Origin: Acinetobacter boissieri
Lineage (GTDB): Bacteria > Pseudomonadota > Gammaproteobacteria > Pseudomonadales > Moraxellaceae
Reading direction: 5' to 3'
Length of the DNA: 64,000 bases
NCBI RefSeq assembly: GCF_900096955.1
Contig: NZ_FMYL01000008.1
Span: 124,001 to 188,000, forward strand
In this document: one piece after another, positions 18,993 to 27,077 of the stretch
Layout of the letters: the number at the start of each line of letters is the position of its first letter
Numbering within the stretch: position 1 is the first letter of the stretch
Program-made: the position numbers and the translations under genes
Notes under the pieces: model-generated
The model's input: only the letters and a program-made list of their open reading frames with translations
Database searches by the model: none
What the model was told of the DNA's origin: nothing

Positions 18993-19068
18993 TCTCCAAT
19001 AGCTCAGTCGGTAGAGCGACGGACTGTTAATCCGCAGGTCCCTGGTTCGAGCCCAGGTTGGAGAGCCA
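18993..19068 (+). tRNA. tRNA-Asn (anticodon GTT)
   Basis: A 76-base cloverleaf. The acceptor stem TCTCCAA (18993-18999) pairs exactly with TTGGAGA (19058-19064), discriminator G, and the CCA end is encoded (19066-19068). The D-stem GCTC/GAGC is present, the anticodon loop CTGTTAA holds GTT at 19026-19028, and the T-arm contains GGTTCGAGCC. The outermost anticodon-stem pair is A-C, where E. coli has G-U. A good promoter lies just upstream and a strong terminator just downstream, so it is a single-gene unit. Confidence 0.97.
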
Positions 19069-19077
19069 AATTCTAAA

Positions 19078-19106
19078 ACCCACTCAATAACAGAGTGGGT
19101 TTTTTT
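19078..19106 (+). terminator. Terminator of tRNA-Asn
   Basis: Stem ACCCACTC (19078-19085) and GAGTGGGT (19093-19100) with a seven-base loop, followed by six T. Confidence 0.92.
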
Positions 19107-19131
19107 ATGACTATTTAGTAATGATCTTCCT

Positions 19132-19566
19132 ATGCCAGAATACACCTACATTCTTTTTATTAGTGTGTCTATTATTGCTATTTATATAATATGGCTCATC
19201 TTTTTTAAACAGCGCCAGCACTACTTTTCACGCCCGATCATCACTAAATTTGAAACACGTATGTTTATACGTTTACATCAAGCCTTTCCACATCATCATA
19301 TACTGACACAAGTGGCTTTTAGCGCACTCATCACAACCGAAGATTATAAATTTCGAAATCAATTTAATAGAAAAGTCACTGATTTTGTAATTACCACCAA
19401 AAATATGCATGTGGTGGCAATTATTGAACTTGATGATCCAAGCCATAACAACAAACAAGAAGAAGATCGATTTAGAGATTACATGCTTAATCAAGCAGGC
19501 TACCGTGTGTTTCGCTATACCTCTATTCCATCGACTACACAACTCAGAAAAGACCTGTTGTCTTAA
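19132..19566 (+). CDS. DUF2726 family protein with N-terminal membrane segment
   Basis: Protein of 144 residues. The first 23 residues form a membrane anchor (ILFISVSIIAIYIIWLIFF). The rest matches DUF2726, which has a nuclease-like or Vsr/PD-(D/E)XK-like fold in other proteins. Visible family features are KVTDFVITTKNMHVVAIIELDD, where the D...ELD pattern resembles a nuclease core, and the C-terminal LNQAGYRVFRYTSI. Whether it is catalytic is unknown. The start ATG at 19132 has no clear ribosome site. It lies alone between the tRNA terminator and a convergent small gene. Confidence 0.75.
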   Translation: MPEYTYILFISVSIIAIYIIWLIFFKQRQHYFSRPIITKFETRMFIRLHQAFPHHHILTQVAFSALITTEDYKFRNQFNRKVTDFVITTKNMHVVAIIELDDPSHNNKQEEDRFRDYMLNQAGYRVFRYTSIPSTTQLRKDLLS

Positions 19567-19567
19567 T

Positions 19568-19591
19568 AAAAAAACCGCCAATATGGCGGTT
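19568..19591. terminator. Terminator between DUF2726 gene and small membrane protein gene
   Basis: Stem AACCGCCA (19573-19580) and TGGCGGTT (19584-19591) with an A-run on its left, which is a T-run for the minus strand. It mainly terminates the minus-strand gene at 19604-19837. Confidence 0.8.
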
Positions 19592-19603
19592 TATAGATTA
19601 TAT

Positions 19604-19837
19604 TTAAGGCTTTTTAGGCGAAGTGCTTGCTTCAGGGTCAGATGCAATCAGTTGCTCACTTTCTGTTTGCTGATATTTTTCAGCATATGCGACTCGCTGC
19701 TCCTCGTACTGCTTTTTCATTTTTGCATCTTGAGAAGCAGCAACAAACAACAACAGCACCAAGAGTATAGGTAAAAGTAAGGCCACACCAAAAATAACCC
19801 ATCGCTTTTTATTGATTTGACGCTGGTCTTGACTCAT
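19604..19837 (-). CDS. Small single-TM membrane protein, unknown function
   Basis: Protein of 77 residues. After a basic start (QRQINKKRW) comes one strong TM segment (VIFGVALLLPILLVLLLFVAA), then a charged, Gln/Glu-rich tail that may form a short coiled coil, ending in a disordered PEASTSPKKP. GGAG lies 11 bases before the ATG. It follows ubiA on the same strand after about 30 bases and may be its downstream partner in a ubiC-ubiA-small gene unit. I do not recognise a family. Confidence 0.6.
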   Translation of the reverse strand: MSQDQRQINKKRWVIFGVALLLPILLVLLLFVAASQDAKMKKQYEEQRVAYAEKYQQTESEQLIASDPEASTSPKKP

Positions 19838-19870
19838 TTTCTACAGATCTCCACAAGATTGACGCACGAA

Positions 19871-20746
19871 CTATAACAAACTAAAAAATATGCCTATAAA
19901 AATAATGACACCAACCCAGCGATTATGCAAAAACATTTTAAAACACTGCTGAGGATTTCTATGCCGTATATTTAGCCACTGATAAAAGAAATCAACCAGC
20001 ACCACACTTAAAGCAATCGTACCATAAGGATGCAGTATATCATCTCTATACATTGCCCAAGCAACCAATAACACACTCGAACATTGCAAAATAACGATCG
20101 CCAAAATATCAAAACGACCGAAAAGAATTGCGGTAGACTTTACACCTATTTTCAAATCGTCTTCTCGGTCTGTGATGGCGTACTGAGTATCATAAGCCAC
20201 CGTCCATGCGAGGTTACCCATGTATAACAATACGCAAGTGAAATCTATAGGACGACCAACAGCAGTAAATGCCATAGGAATTGCCCATGAAAATGCAGCA
20301 CCCAAAACTACTTGTGGCAAATGTGTATAACGCTTCATAAATGGATAAATACAAGCGAGAAACAAAGCCCCAAATGCACAATAAAATGTTGCTATTGGAA
20401 GAAAAAATAATAAGCTTGCACTCACCCCAATCAGTATAAAAAACACAATTAGAGCTTCTTTTGAGGAAATCTCACCCGCAGTTAAAGGCCGATGCTTCGT
20501 TCGCTCAACATGTAAATCAACTTTACGGTCTGCAAAGTCGTTAATTACACACCCTGCGGCACGCATAAAAATTGCACCTAGAATCATCACCAATAATATT
20601 TTGGTATCTGGTAAACCATTGGATGCAACCCAAAGTGCCCATAAAGTTGGCCATAACACAAGCTCTGTGCCAATCGGTTTATCAAAACGACATAACCGAT
20701 AATATGCAGACAGTTTTTGCTTCAAATACTGTTGTGATATTGTCAT
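19871..20746 (-). CDS. ubiA: 4-hydroxybenzoate polyprenyltransferase
   Basis: Integral membrane enzyme that attaches the polyprenyl tail to 4-hydroxybenzoate in ubiquinone synthesis. At 291 residues it is of normal length, with eight or nine TM helices. Both Asp-rich magnesium/diphosphate motifs are visible: NDFADRKVD with HRPLTAG after it, and DTQYAITDREDD. It follows ubiC after 11 bases, so product and next enzyme are made from one transcript. Confidence 0.96.
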   Translation of the reverse strand: MTISQQYLKQKLSAYYRLCRFDKPIGTELVLWPTLWALWVASNGLPDTKILLVMILGAIFMRAAGCVINDFADRKVDLHVERTKHRPLTAGEISSKEALIVFFILIGVSASLLFFLPIATFYCAFGALFLACIYPFMKRYTHLPQVVLGAAFSWAIPMAFTAVGRPIDFTCVLLYMGNLAWTVAYDTQYAITDREDDLKIGVKSTAILFGRFDILAIVILQCSSVLLVAWAMYRDDILHPYGTIALSVVLVDFFYQWLNIRHRNPQQCFKMFLHNRWVGVIIFIGIFFSLL

Positions 20747-20757
20747 TACAGACCTTT

Positions 20758-21258
20758 TTATTGCTTTTGATATAAATATTGTTCAAATGATGCAAGAAAA
20801 GTTTCTTGCACGATAAATTGACATCCATGCCATGTATAACAGCTTTGCCGTGTCCAGCCTTCATCAAGTTTTAGTATACGGCGTTTGCATATGGGCTGAG
20901 TTCTTTGAAATAGAAACCAACCAATCGGCTTACATCCTAGCGACTTAAAAATACGGGCTTGCTTTTGTATACTTAGAATGGGAAAAATACTGGTGGCCTT
21001 AACCCATGGTATTTGCTCTGCCCCATATAACAGCACTTCACGCACCCACGCAGTATGATGCAGTGGTGTATTTAACCATTGATTATATTGTCTTTTGGGT
21101 CGCTCAAATTTTTCTTTAGTGGGTACAACGCTAAATTTACCATTCGATAACTGCCTTAATTGTACAGTCAGTGAACCTTCGGCATACAGCCACGCATGTA
21201 GAACATCTGGGATTTGATTGGGGTCAGATGCTAAAATGACTTGAGCACTTTTGAACAT
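20758..21258 (-). CDS. ubiC: Chorismate lyase
   Basis: Cytoplasmic enzyme of 166 residues that splits chorismate to 4-hydroxybenzoate and pyruvate, the first committed step of ubiquinone synthesis. It shows the UbiC features WVREVLLYGAEQIPWVKATSIFP and a C-terminal RQSCYTWHGCQFIVQETFL, where the Glu near the end matches the catalytic region. It is the first gene of the ubiC-ubiA operon. The ubiCA order is the same as in E. coli. Confidence 0.92.
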   Translation of the reverse strand: MFKSAQVILASDPNQIPDVLHAWLYAEGSLTVQLRQLSNGKFSVVPTKEKFERPKRQYNQWLNTPLHHTAWVREVLLYGAEQIPWVKATSIFPILSIQKQARIFKSLGCKPIGWFLFQRTQPICKRRILKLDEGWTRQSCYTWHGCQFIVQETFLASFEQYLYQKQ

Positions 21259-21382
21259 ACATCACCACTATAATTGATAAGAAACCACTTAAACCACCAT
21301 TTATTTTACCCTATTTTTCTTTTTGCTGATCACACCATTTAAAACAAAGTACTTAGATTCTAATATTTTAAAAACAAATAAT

Positions 21383-21412
21383 AAAAATGCCCACGAAATG
21401 TGAGCATTTTTA
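21383..21412 (-). terminator. Terminator of ohr
   Basis: AAAATGC...GCATTTT stem extended by CAC/GTG around a small loop, with A's on the left that become the T-run on the minus strand. Confidence 0.75.
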
Positions 21413-21429
21413 TACATAATTTTTAAAAA

Positions 21430-21861
21430 TTAAGTTGTGACATTCAACGTTACATCAATATTGCCACGTGTTGCATTTGAATATGGACATACAATATGAG
21501 CCGCTTGAACCAATTTGGTTGCTTCTTCTTCGTCCATATCTGGCAGTGAGACATTTAATGTCACTTGAATTGCAAAGCCTGTGTCTGTTGGGCCAATACC
21601 CACTTCACCAGCAACTGACACATTTTTAGAAATATTTAGCTTATCACGGCCTGCTACAAACTTCATTGCACCCAAGAAACATGCTGAATAACCCGCTGCA
21701 AATAATTGTTCTGGGTTAGTCACATCATTACCACCTGCACCACCCATTTCTTTAGGTACGCCAAGTTTTACATCTAAAGCGCCGTTATCTGAGGTTGCTC
21801 GTCCATCACGACCACCAGTAGCTACAGCTTTTGCAGTATAAACAACTTTTTCTAATGACAT
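21430..21861 (-). CDS. ohr: Organic hydroperoxide resistance protein
   Basis: Cys-based peroxidase of 143 residues that reduces organic and fatty-acid hydroperoxides using lipoyl-type reductants. It is of the OsmC/Ohr fold. Both catalytic cysteines are present: AAGYSACFLGAM (peroxidatic Cys about 60) and VCPYSNATRGN (resolving Cys about 124). The Ohr signature GGRDGRATSDNGALDV is at residues 16-31. It lies downstream of ohrR on the same strand, with an 83-base gap that contains its own promoter and a palindrome. Confidence 0.96.
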   Translation of the reverse strand: MSLEKVVYTAKAVATGGRDGRATSDNGALDVKLGVPKEMGGAGGNDVTNPEQLFAAGYSACFLGAMKFVAGRDKLNISKNVSVAGEVGIGPTDTGFAIQVTLNVSLPDMDEEEATKLVQAAHIVCPYSNATRGNIDVTLNVTT

Positions 21862-21896
21862 ATTATGTGCTCCAAAATTTAATTATCTTACAACTT

Positions 21897-21910
21897 TATC
21901 GTACACGATA
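21897..21910. promoter_or_regulatory. Candidate OhrR operator
   Basis: Palindrome TATCGTACACGATA lies 36 bases upstream of the ohr start. Position fits an operator for the neighbouring MarR-type repressor. The sequence is not the Xanthomonas OhrR box, so the call is inference. Confidence 0.45.
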
Positions 21911-21944
21911 TATATTTCATGTCAATAAGTCATGTGCAATAAAT

Positions 21945-22388
21945 CTAAACTTGCTTATTTAACCTATCACGTAAATCATTGAGTTGATGTTTAATATCTA
22001 ATATCGTTTGTAACGTATATTCACTTTCACACTGAATTTTTTCAGGAATACTTTCTGCAAGCGCCTTCAAATCTTGACCTTGTGGCGTGAGAGTAATAAT
22101 CACTTGTCGCTCATCATGTAAAGAGCGTTTGCGTGCAATAAAACCAAGCACCTCTAAACGTTTTAACATCGGTGTTAATGTAGAAGACTCTAAAAACAAT
22201 CTTTTACCAATATCTGAAACCGTTGCATGTGGCTTTTCCCACAACACCAACATAACCAAATACTGTGAATATGTCAGACCCAAGGGCTGCAAAAGCTTAC
22301 GATACGTCTGATTAAACGATAAATTGGCAGAATACACAGCAAAACAAAGTTGGTTCTCTAATTTCAGAAGTTCATCTTTTTCTAGCAT
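21945..22388 (-). CDS. ohrR: MarR-family organic hydroperoxide sensor and repressor
   Basis: Winged-helix repressor of 147 residues. The N-terminal LENQLCFAVYSANLSFNQTYR carries the reactive Cys (about residue 15) used by OhrR to sense peroxides, and SANL...Y is typical of OhrR. The DNA-binding part reads TVSDIGKRLFLESSTLTPMLKRLEVLGFIARKRS with DERQVIITLT in the wing. No second C-terminal Cys is seen, so it would be of the one-Cys (Bacillus OhrR) type. It is next to ohr and probably represses it. Confidence 0.92.
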   Translation of the reverse strand: MLEKDELLKLENQLCFAVYSANLSFNQTYRKLLQPLGLTYSQYLVMLVLWEKPHATVSDIGKRLFLESSTLTPMLKRLEVLGFIARKRSLHDERQVIITLTPQGQDLKALAESIPEKIQCESEYTLQTILDIKHQLNDLRDRLNKQV

Positions 22389-22491
22389 GTATCACTCACA
22401 ATTTTATCAATCCGTTCTATTTCAAGAGTATAGCATTTTTATTAAAAATATTAAGATATTGAACACATACTCAATATACACGCATAAAAAA

Positions 22492-22517
22492 AAGCCCACC
22501 GAAGTGAGCTTTCTTTA
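22492..22517 (-). terminator. Terminator of glnA
   Basis: Stem AAAGC.CAC and GTG.GCTTT around CGAA, with an A-run at the left (T-run on the minus strand). Confidence 0.75.
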
Positions 22518-22526
22518 TAACAAAAA

Positions 22527-23936
22527 TTAAACGCTGTAATACATATCAAATTCAACAGGATGTGTTGTTGTATTTAAACGACGTACATCTTCTGTTTTAA
22601 GTTCAATGTAAGCATCTAACATGTCTTTAGTGAACACGCCACCTTTTAGCAAGAAGTCATGATCTGCTTTGAGAGCTTCAAGAGCCATATCTAGGCTGTG
22701 CGCCACTGTTGGGATTTTTGCTTCTTCTTCAGGAGGAAGATCATATAAGTTCTTGTCTGCAGGGTCGCCTGGATGAATTTTATTTTGTACACCATCTAGA
22801 CCAGCCATAAGCAGTGCAGCAAATGCTAAGTACGGGTTAGCCGCTGGATCTGGGAAACGCGCTTCAATACGCTTGCCTTTCGGGCTAGACACATGAGGAA
22901 TACGAATAGATGCAGAACGGTTACGTGCAGAATAAGCCAACATAATTGGCGCTTCATAATGTGGTACTAAACGCTTGTACGAGTTAGTTGATGGGTTAGT
23001 CAATGCATTTAATGCACGCGCATGTTTAATTACACCACCAATGAAGTACAGCGCCATTTCTGACAAACCTGCATATTCATCACCAGCAAACAAGTTCTTG
23101 CCATCTTTAGCAATAGACATGTGTACATGCATACCAGAACCGTTATCACCAACCATTGGTTTAGGCATAAACGTTGCTGTTTTTGCATATTGATGTGCAA
23201 CGTTGTGTACAACATATTTGAATTGTTGTACTTCATCTGCCTTACTTACCATCGTGTTAAAGCTTACACCAATTTCTAATTGGCAAGATGCAACTTCATG
23301 GTGATGTACTTCTACACGACCAGGACCCATGATATCTTCAATTTTTGCACACATTTCTGCACGCATATCATGATGAGAGTCTACTGGCGGTACAGGGAAA
23401 TAACCACCTTTCACACGTGGACGGTGACCTGAGTTGCCTGCATCATAGTCTTTACCTGTAGACCATGCAGCTTCTTCAGCGATTAAAGTGTGGCGTGCGC
23501 CAGACATATCAATGTCCCATTTCACTTCATCAAATACGAAAAATTCTGGTTCTGGGCCAAAAAATGCAGTATCACCAATGCCTGTAGATTTCAAATACTC
23601 TTCTGCACGGCGAGCGATAGAACGTGGATCACGCTCGTAACCTTGTCCAGTTACCGGCTCAATCACATCACAAGTCACAACAACCGTTGTTTCAGCAAAG
23701 AATGGATCAATAAAAGCACTATTTGCATCTGGGCGTAAAATCATGTCTGATGCTTCAATGCCTTTCCAGCCAGCAATTGAAGAACCATCGAACATTTTAC
23801 CATCTTCAAAGTTATCTTCATCAATTGAATCAGATGGATACGTAATATGTTGCTCTTTACCTTTTGTATCGGTAAAGCGAAAATCAACCCATTTAGCACT
23901 AGTTTCTTTGATTAGTTCAAGAACCTTATTTGACAT
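22527..23936 (-). CDS. glnA: Glutamine synthetase, type I
   Basis: Cytoplasmic dodecameric enzyme that makes glutamine from glutamate, ammonia and ATP. The start chosen is ATG at 23936 ([12 protein letters not shown]), with GGAG eight bases upstream; the frame stays open to 23957. This gives 469 residues, the same size as the E. coli enzyme. Visible family motifs are [17 protein letters not shown], the NGSGMHVH loop, and [10 protein letters not shown] with the Tyr (about 398) that is adenylylated by GlnE. Upstream lie a sigma-54-type promoter and NtrC-like palindromes, so nitrogen control is likely. Confidence 0.96.
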   Translation of the reverse strand: MSNKVLELIKETSAKWVDFRFTDTKGKEQHITYPSDSIDEDNFEDGKMFDGSSIAGWKGIEASDMILRPDANSAFIDPFFAETTVVVTCDVIEPVTGQGYERDPRSIARRAEEYLKSTGIGDTAFFGPEPEFFVFDEVKWDIDMSGARHTLIAEEAAWSTGKDYDAGNSGHRPRVKGGYFPVPPVDSHHDMRAEMCAKIEDIMGPGRVEVHHHEVASCQLEIGVSFNTMVSKADEVQQFKYVVHNVAHQYAKTATFMPKPMVGDNGSGMHVHMSIAKDGKNLFAGDEYAGLSEMALYFIGGVIKHARALNALTNPSTNSYKRLVPHYEAPIMLAYSARNRSASIRIPHVSSPKGKRIEARFPDPAANPYLAFAALLMAGLDGVQNKIHPGDPADKNLYDLPPEEEAKIPTVAHSLDMALEALKADHDFLLKGGVFTKDMLDAYIELKTEDVRRLNTTTHPVEFDMYYSV

Positions 23937-23964
23937 GCTCTTTGCTCCATTTAACATATTTTAT

Positions 23965-23981
23965 TGCACTTGCGAAGTGCA
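23965..23981. promoter_or_regulatory. NtrC-like palindrome in the glnA leader
   Basis: TGCACTTGCGAAGTGCA matches the NtrC pattern TGCACY-N5-RGTGCA over all fixed bases. It lies between the predicted glnA transcription start (about 23994) and the start codon, so it could also act as an RNA hairpin. Confidence 0.6.
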
Positions 23982-24004
23982 TGTTGGTTGTTACCCCATA
24001 GAAA

Positions 24005-24020
24005 AGCAACTCTCATGCCA
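24005..24020 (-). promoter_or_regulatory. Sigma-54 promoter of glnA
   Basis: On the minus strand TGGCATGAGAGTTGCT: the GG and GC pairs are exactly ten bases apart as required for RpoN. The predicted start is about 23994. Confidence 0.75.
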
Positions 24021-24178
24021 ACTTAAGCAATTGAGGCTAAGGTATTGATAACAAGAAAATACATTATCACTTTTTTATATTTTTATATACAGAATTAAAA
24101 ATGATTACCTTTAATGACGCACCAAAAACAAACATCAACTGTTAATTAGAGCGTTTAAAGATAATTTACACCGAAAAA

Positions 24179-24195
24179 CGCACAAATCAAGTGCA
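24179..24195. promoter_or_regulatory. NtrC-like enhancer site upstream of glnA
   Basis: GCAC-N7-GTGC within CGCACAAATCAAGTGCA, about 190 bases upstream of the sigma-54 start. Half-sites reading GCACCAAAAA also occur near 24119 and 24327. Confidence 0.55.
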
Positions 24196-24510
24196 TAAAC
24201 AGCAAATTACAATAAATCATATATGACTTTGGTCTTAAATTACGATACTAAACCTTTATTTTTACCTATTAAAGTAAAATAAAACATAGGTTTGATTAAA
24301 TTAATGTAGTCGCAATTACAGCGATTGCACCAAAAAAATACATTAAAATACAAAAATTACTTAGATTGAATATCTACTTGCTTAAATTGCCACAAAGCTT
24401 TGAAATAATGCTAAATTAAACCATTACCTCTCATTTTTATCATGGGTAATATGAGTACCACACGCTACAGATTTAAATAAATCATTATTTTTCAGAAGGT
24501 TGGATCTAAA

Positions 24511-25095
24511 ATGCTTTTAATGATCGATAATTACGACAGCTTCACCTATAACATCGTTCAATATTTTGGCGAGTTAAATCAAGAGGTTAAAGTTGTTCGC
24601 AATGACCAAGTATCATTAGAGGACATTGAAGCATGGCAACCCAAATACCTCGTCATTGGTCCAGGGCCATGCTCACCTACACAAGCGGGCATTTCTTTAG
24701 CGGCCATTCAACACTTTGCAGGAAAAATTCCAATTTTGGGTGTATGTCTAGGACACCAAAGTATTGGTCAAGTATTTGGCGGTGATGTTGTGCGTGCAAA
24801 AACAGTAATGCATGGTCGTTTATCTGAAATGTACCACAATGATGTGGGAATTTTCAGTCATCTACCCTCACCTTTTACTGCAACACGGTATCACTCTTTA
24901 GTGATTGCCCAAGATACCCTACCCGAGTGTTTAGAAGTGACATGTTGGACTAATCATGCAGATGGCTCAATTGAAGAAATTATGGGTGTTCGACATAAAA
25001 CCTTACCAATAGAAGGTGTACAATTTCACCCAGAGTCTATATTAAGTCAGCACGGTCACAGCATTTTTAAGAATTTTTTAGAGATTTATAAATAA
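24511..25095 (+). CDS. trpG: Anthranilate synthase glutamine amidotransferase subunit
   Basis: Cytoplasmic glutaminase of 194 residues that supplies ammonia to TrpE, and probably also to PabB for folate, as in other Acinetobacter. The class I triad is visible: GVCLGHQ with Cys79, and [10 protein letters not shown] with His/Glu near 173 and 175. It begins with [12 protein letters not shown], as in other TrpG/PabA proteins. It is followed by trpD after seven bases. The trpE, trpF, trpB and trpA genes are not in the window, which matches the split trp genes of Acinetobacter. Confidence 0.95.
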   Translation: MLLMIDNYDSFTYNIVQYFGELNQEVKVVRNDQVSLEDIEAWQPKYLVIGPGPCSPTQAGISLAAIQHFAGKIPILGVCLGHQSIGQVFGGDVVRAKTVMHGRLSEMYHNDVGIFSHLPSPFTATRYHSLVIAQDTLPECLEVTCWTNHADGSIEEIMGVRHKTLPIEGVQFHPESILSQHGHSIFKNFLEIYK

Positions 25096-25102
25096 GTACA
25101 CC

Positions 25103-26143
25103 ATGAATATTCAACAAGCACTCAACCATATTACCAAGCAAATTCATTTAACAGATACACAAATGACTGCAGTGATGTCTAGCATTATGCAAGGCGAAGC
25201 AACTGATGCACAAATTGGCGCTTTACTGATGGGACTACGCTTAAAAGGCGAAACCATCGAAGAAATTACTGCGGCTGCTCGAGTCATGCGCAACCTAGCC
25301 ATTCCCGTCAATACCACAGGTATAGATCATTTGGTCGATATTGTTGGTACAGGTGGCGATGGCCAAAACTTATTTAACGTGTCTACTGCATCAAGCTTTG
25401 TGATTTCGGCCGCAGGAGCTCACGTGGCCAAGCATGGCAACCGTGGTGTTTCAAGTGCATCTGGGTCGTCTGATCTGCTCGAACAAGCAGGCATACAACT
25501 AGATTTAAATATTGCACAAACTGAACGCTGTATTCGTGACATGGGCATTGGATTTTTATTTGCACCAAATCACCATCAAGCCATGAAACATGCCATTAAA
25601 GCACGTAAAGATTTAGGTATACGTACTATTTTTAATCTGCTTGGCCCACTCACCAACCCTGCAGGCGTTAAACGCTTAGTTGTTGGTGTCTTTTCTAAAG
25701 AGTTATGTTTACCATTGGCTGAAGTTTTAAAACAACTTGGGGCTGAACATGTAATGGTTGTTCATTCACAAGATGGATTAGATGAGATTAGCTTAGCAAC
25801 CCATACGCATGTCGCTGAACTTTATAATGGCAAAATTACCGAATGGTCTATTTGTCCCGAAGATGTCAATATCACTTCACAAACCCTTACAGGTTTAAGT
25901 GTTGAAAATGCAGCTCAGAGTTTAAAGCTGATTCAAAATGCACTAGGGCGTAAAAAATCAGCGCTCGGTGACAAAGCAGCACAGATGATTGCACTCAATG
26001 CAGGTGCTGGTATTTATGTTTCTGGGCTTGCAAAAAACTATGCTCAAGGTGTTGCCTTTGCACAAGATATTATTGATGGTGGACAAGCTCTAGAAAAAAT
26101 GAGTGTGTTTGCTGAATTCACACAAAACCTAAAATTGGTTTAA
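25103..26143 (+). CDS. trpD: Anthranilate phosphoribosyltransferase
   Basis: Cytoplasmic enzyme of 346 residues that transfers phosphoribose from PRPP to anthranilate, the second step of tryptophan synthesis. It shows the PRPP-binding VDIVGTGGDGQNLFNVST motif (about residues 77-94), KHGNRGVSSASGSSDLLE, and a KARKDLGIRTIFNLLGPLTNP-like region that is standard for the family. It is the middle gene of trpGDC. Confidence 0.96.
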   Translation: MNIQQALNHITKQIHLTDTQMTAVMSSIMQGEATDAQIGALLMGLRLKGETIEEITAAARVMRNLAIPVNTTGIDHLVDIVGTGGDGQNLFNVSTASSFVISAAGAHVAKHGNRGVSSASGSSDLLEQAGIQLDLNIAQTERCIRDMGIGFLFAPNHHQAMKHAIKARKDLGIRTIFNLLGPLTNPAGVKRLVVGVFSKELCLPLAEVLKQLGAEHVMVVHSQDGLDEISLATHTHVAELYNGKITEWSICPEDVNITSQTLTGLSVENAAQSLKLIQNALGRKKSALGDKAAQMIALNAGAGIYVSGLAKNYAQGVAFAQDIIDGGQALEKMSVFAEFTQNLKLV

Positions 26144-26161
26144 AAAGAGTAGAGTAAATAC

Positions 26162-26968
26162 ATGACCAATATAAAAAACACCATTTTGGGTACTATTATT
26201 GACCGCAAAATTGAAGAACTTGCTATACGACGTCACCGCCATACATTATATGACTTAGAGCAAATGGCACAACATGCGAGCCCAACACGTGGCTTTAGCA
26301 ATGCATTAACCCACAAAAAACCAGGTGTTATTGCTGAAATTAAGAAGGCTTCCCCTTCCAAAGGTGTGATTCGTGAACAATTTGACCCAGCAGAAATAGC
26401 ACAGCAATATGAAAAAGCAGGTGCTGCCTGTTTATCTGTACTCACAGATGTTGATTTCTTTCAAGGTGCAGATGAAAATGTACACATTGCACGTCAAAAT
26501 TGTAACTTACCTGCACTTAGAAAAGACTTTTTAATTGACCCGTACAATGTTGTAGAATCTAGAGCCATTCATGCAGACTGTATTTTACTGATTGTTGCTT
26601 GCCTATCCAATCAACAACTTGAAGAAATGTCTAAAACTGCATTTGAGCATGATTTAGATGTCTTGGTCGAAGTACATAATGAAGACGAGCTTGAACGTGC
26701 ACTACTTTTAGATGAGCGCTGTTTACTGGGTGTAAATAACCGTGACCTAAAAACATTTAAAGTCGATTTGGCTCACTCGGTTCGGCTCAAAAAAATGCTA
26801 CCTAAAAATCGCCTTCTGATTACAGAGAGCGGGATTGCAACTCCTCAAGATGTGGCTTTTATGCAACAACATCAGATCAACCACTTTTTAGTGGGCGAAA
26901 GCTTTATGAAACAACCTGCACCAGATCAAGCATTTTTTGAGCTATTTGGCACACCTAAGTCACTTTAA
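26162..26968 (+). CDS. trpC: Indole-3-glycerol phosphate synthase
   Basis: TIM-barrel enzyme of 268 residues that closes the indole ring in tryptophan synthesis. Family signature EIKKASPSKGVI (about residues 60-71) includes the catalytic Lys; LRKDFLIDPYNV and LLGVNNRDLKTF carry further active-site residues, and LLITESGIATPQDV the phosphate site. It is a single-function TrpC with no TrpF fusion. It is the last gene of trpGDC and ends before a strong terminator. Confidence 0.96.
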   Translation: MTNIKNTILGTIIDRKIEELAIRRHRHTLYDLEQMAQHASPTRGFSNALTHKKPGVIAEIKKASPSKGVIREQFDPAEIAQQYEKAGAACLSVLTDVDFFQGADENVHIARQNCNLPALRKDFLIDPYNVVESRAIHADCILLIVACLSNQQLEEMSKTAFEHDLDVLVEVHNEDELERALLLDERCLLGVNNRDLKTFKVDLAHSVRLKKMLPKNRLLITESGIATPQDVAFMQQHQINHFLVGESFMKQPAPDQAFFELFGTPKSL

Positions 26969-26997
26969 TACTGAATTAAATGACTTTTACACGTAGA

Positions 26998-27026
26998 GAT
27001 GGCTGTTAAAGACGGCCATCTTTTTT
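26998..27026 (+). terminator. Terminator of trpGDC
   Basis: Nine-bp stem GATGGCTGT (26998-27006) and ACGGCCATC (27012-27020) with a five-base loop and six T after it. Confidence 0.9.
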
Positions 27027-27077
27027 GATGTCGTACATCATCAATCATGCTTTTTTATTTTTATGATGGATTGACCC

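Larger units (their letters stand above)
23937..24510. other. Divergent intergenic region glnA / trpG
   Basis: 574 bases without a gene. The glnA side holds a palindrome, a sigma-54 promoter and further NtrC-like sites, described separately. The trpG side has AGAAGG ten bases before the trpG start. A nine-codon reading frame at 24451-24480 contains no Trp codon and is not a trp leader. The rest is AT-rich without other recognisable signals. Confidence 0.7.

Noticed and set aside
18993..19600. Integration site of a genomic island at tRNA-Asn
   Set aside because: No integrase gene and no repeat of the tRNA 3' end were found nearby.
24451..24480. A nine-codon reading frame upstream of trpG, considered as a trp leader peptide
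   Set aside because: It has no Trp codon, no usable ribosome site and no attenuator-type alternative hairpins with a T-run.
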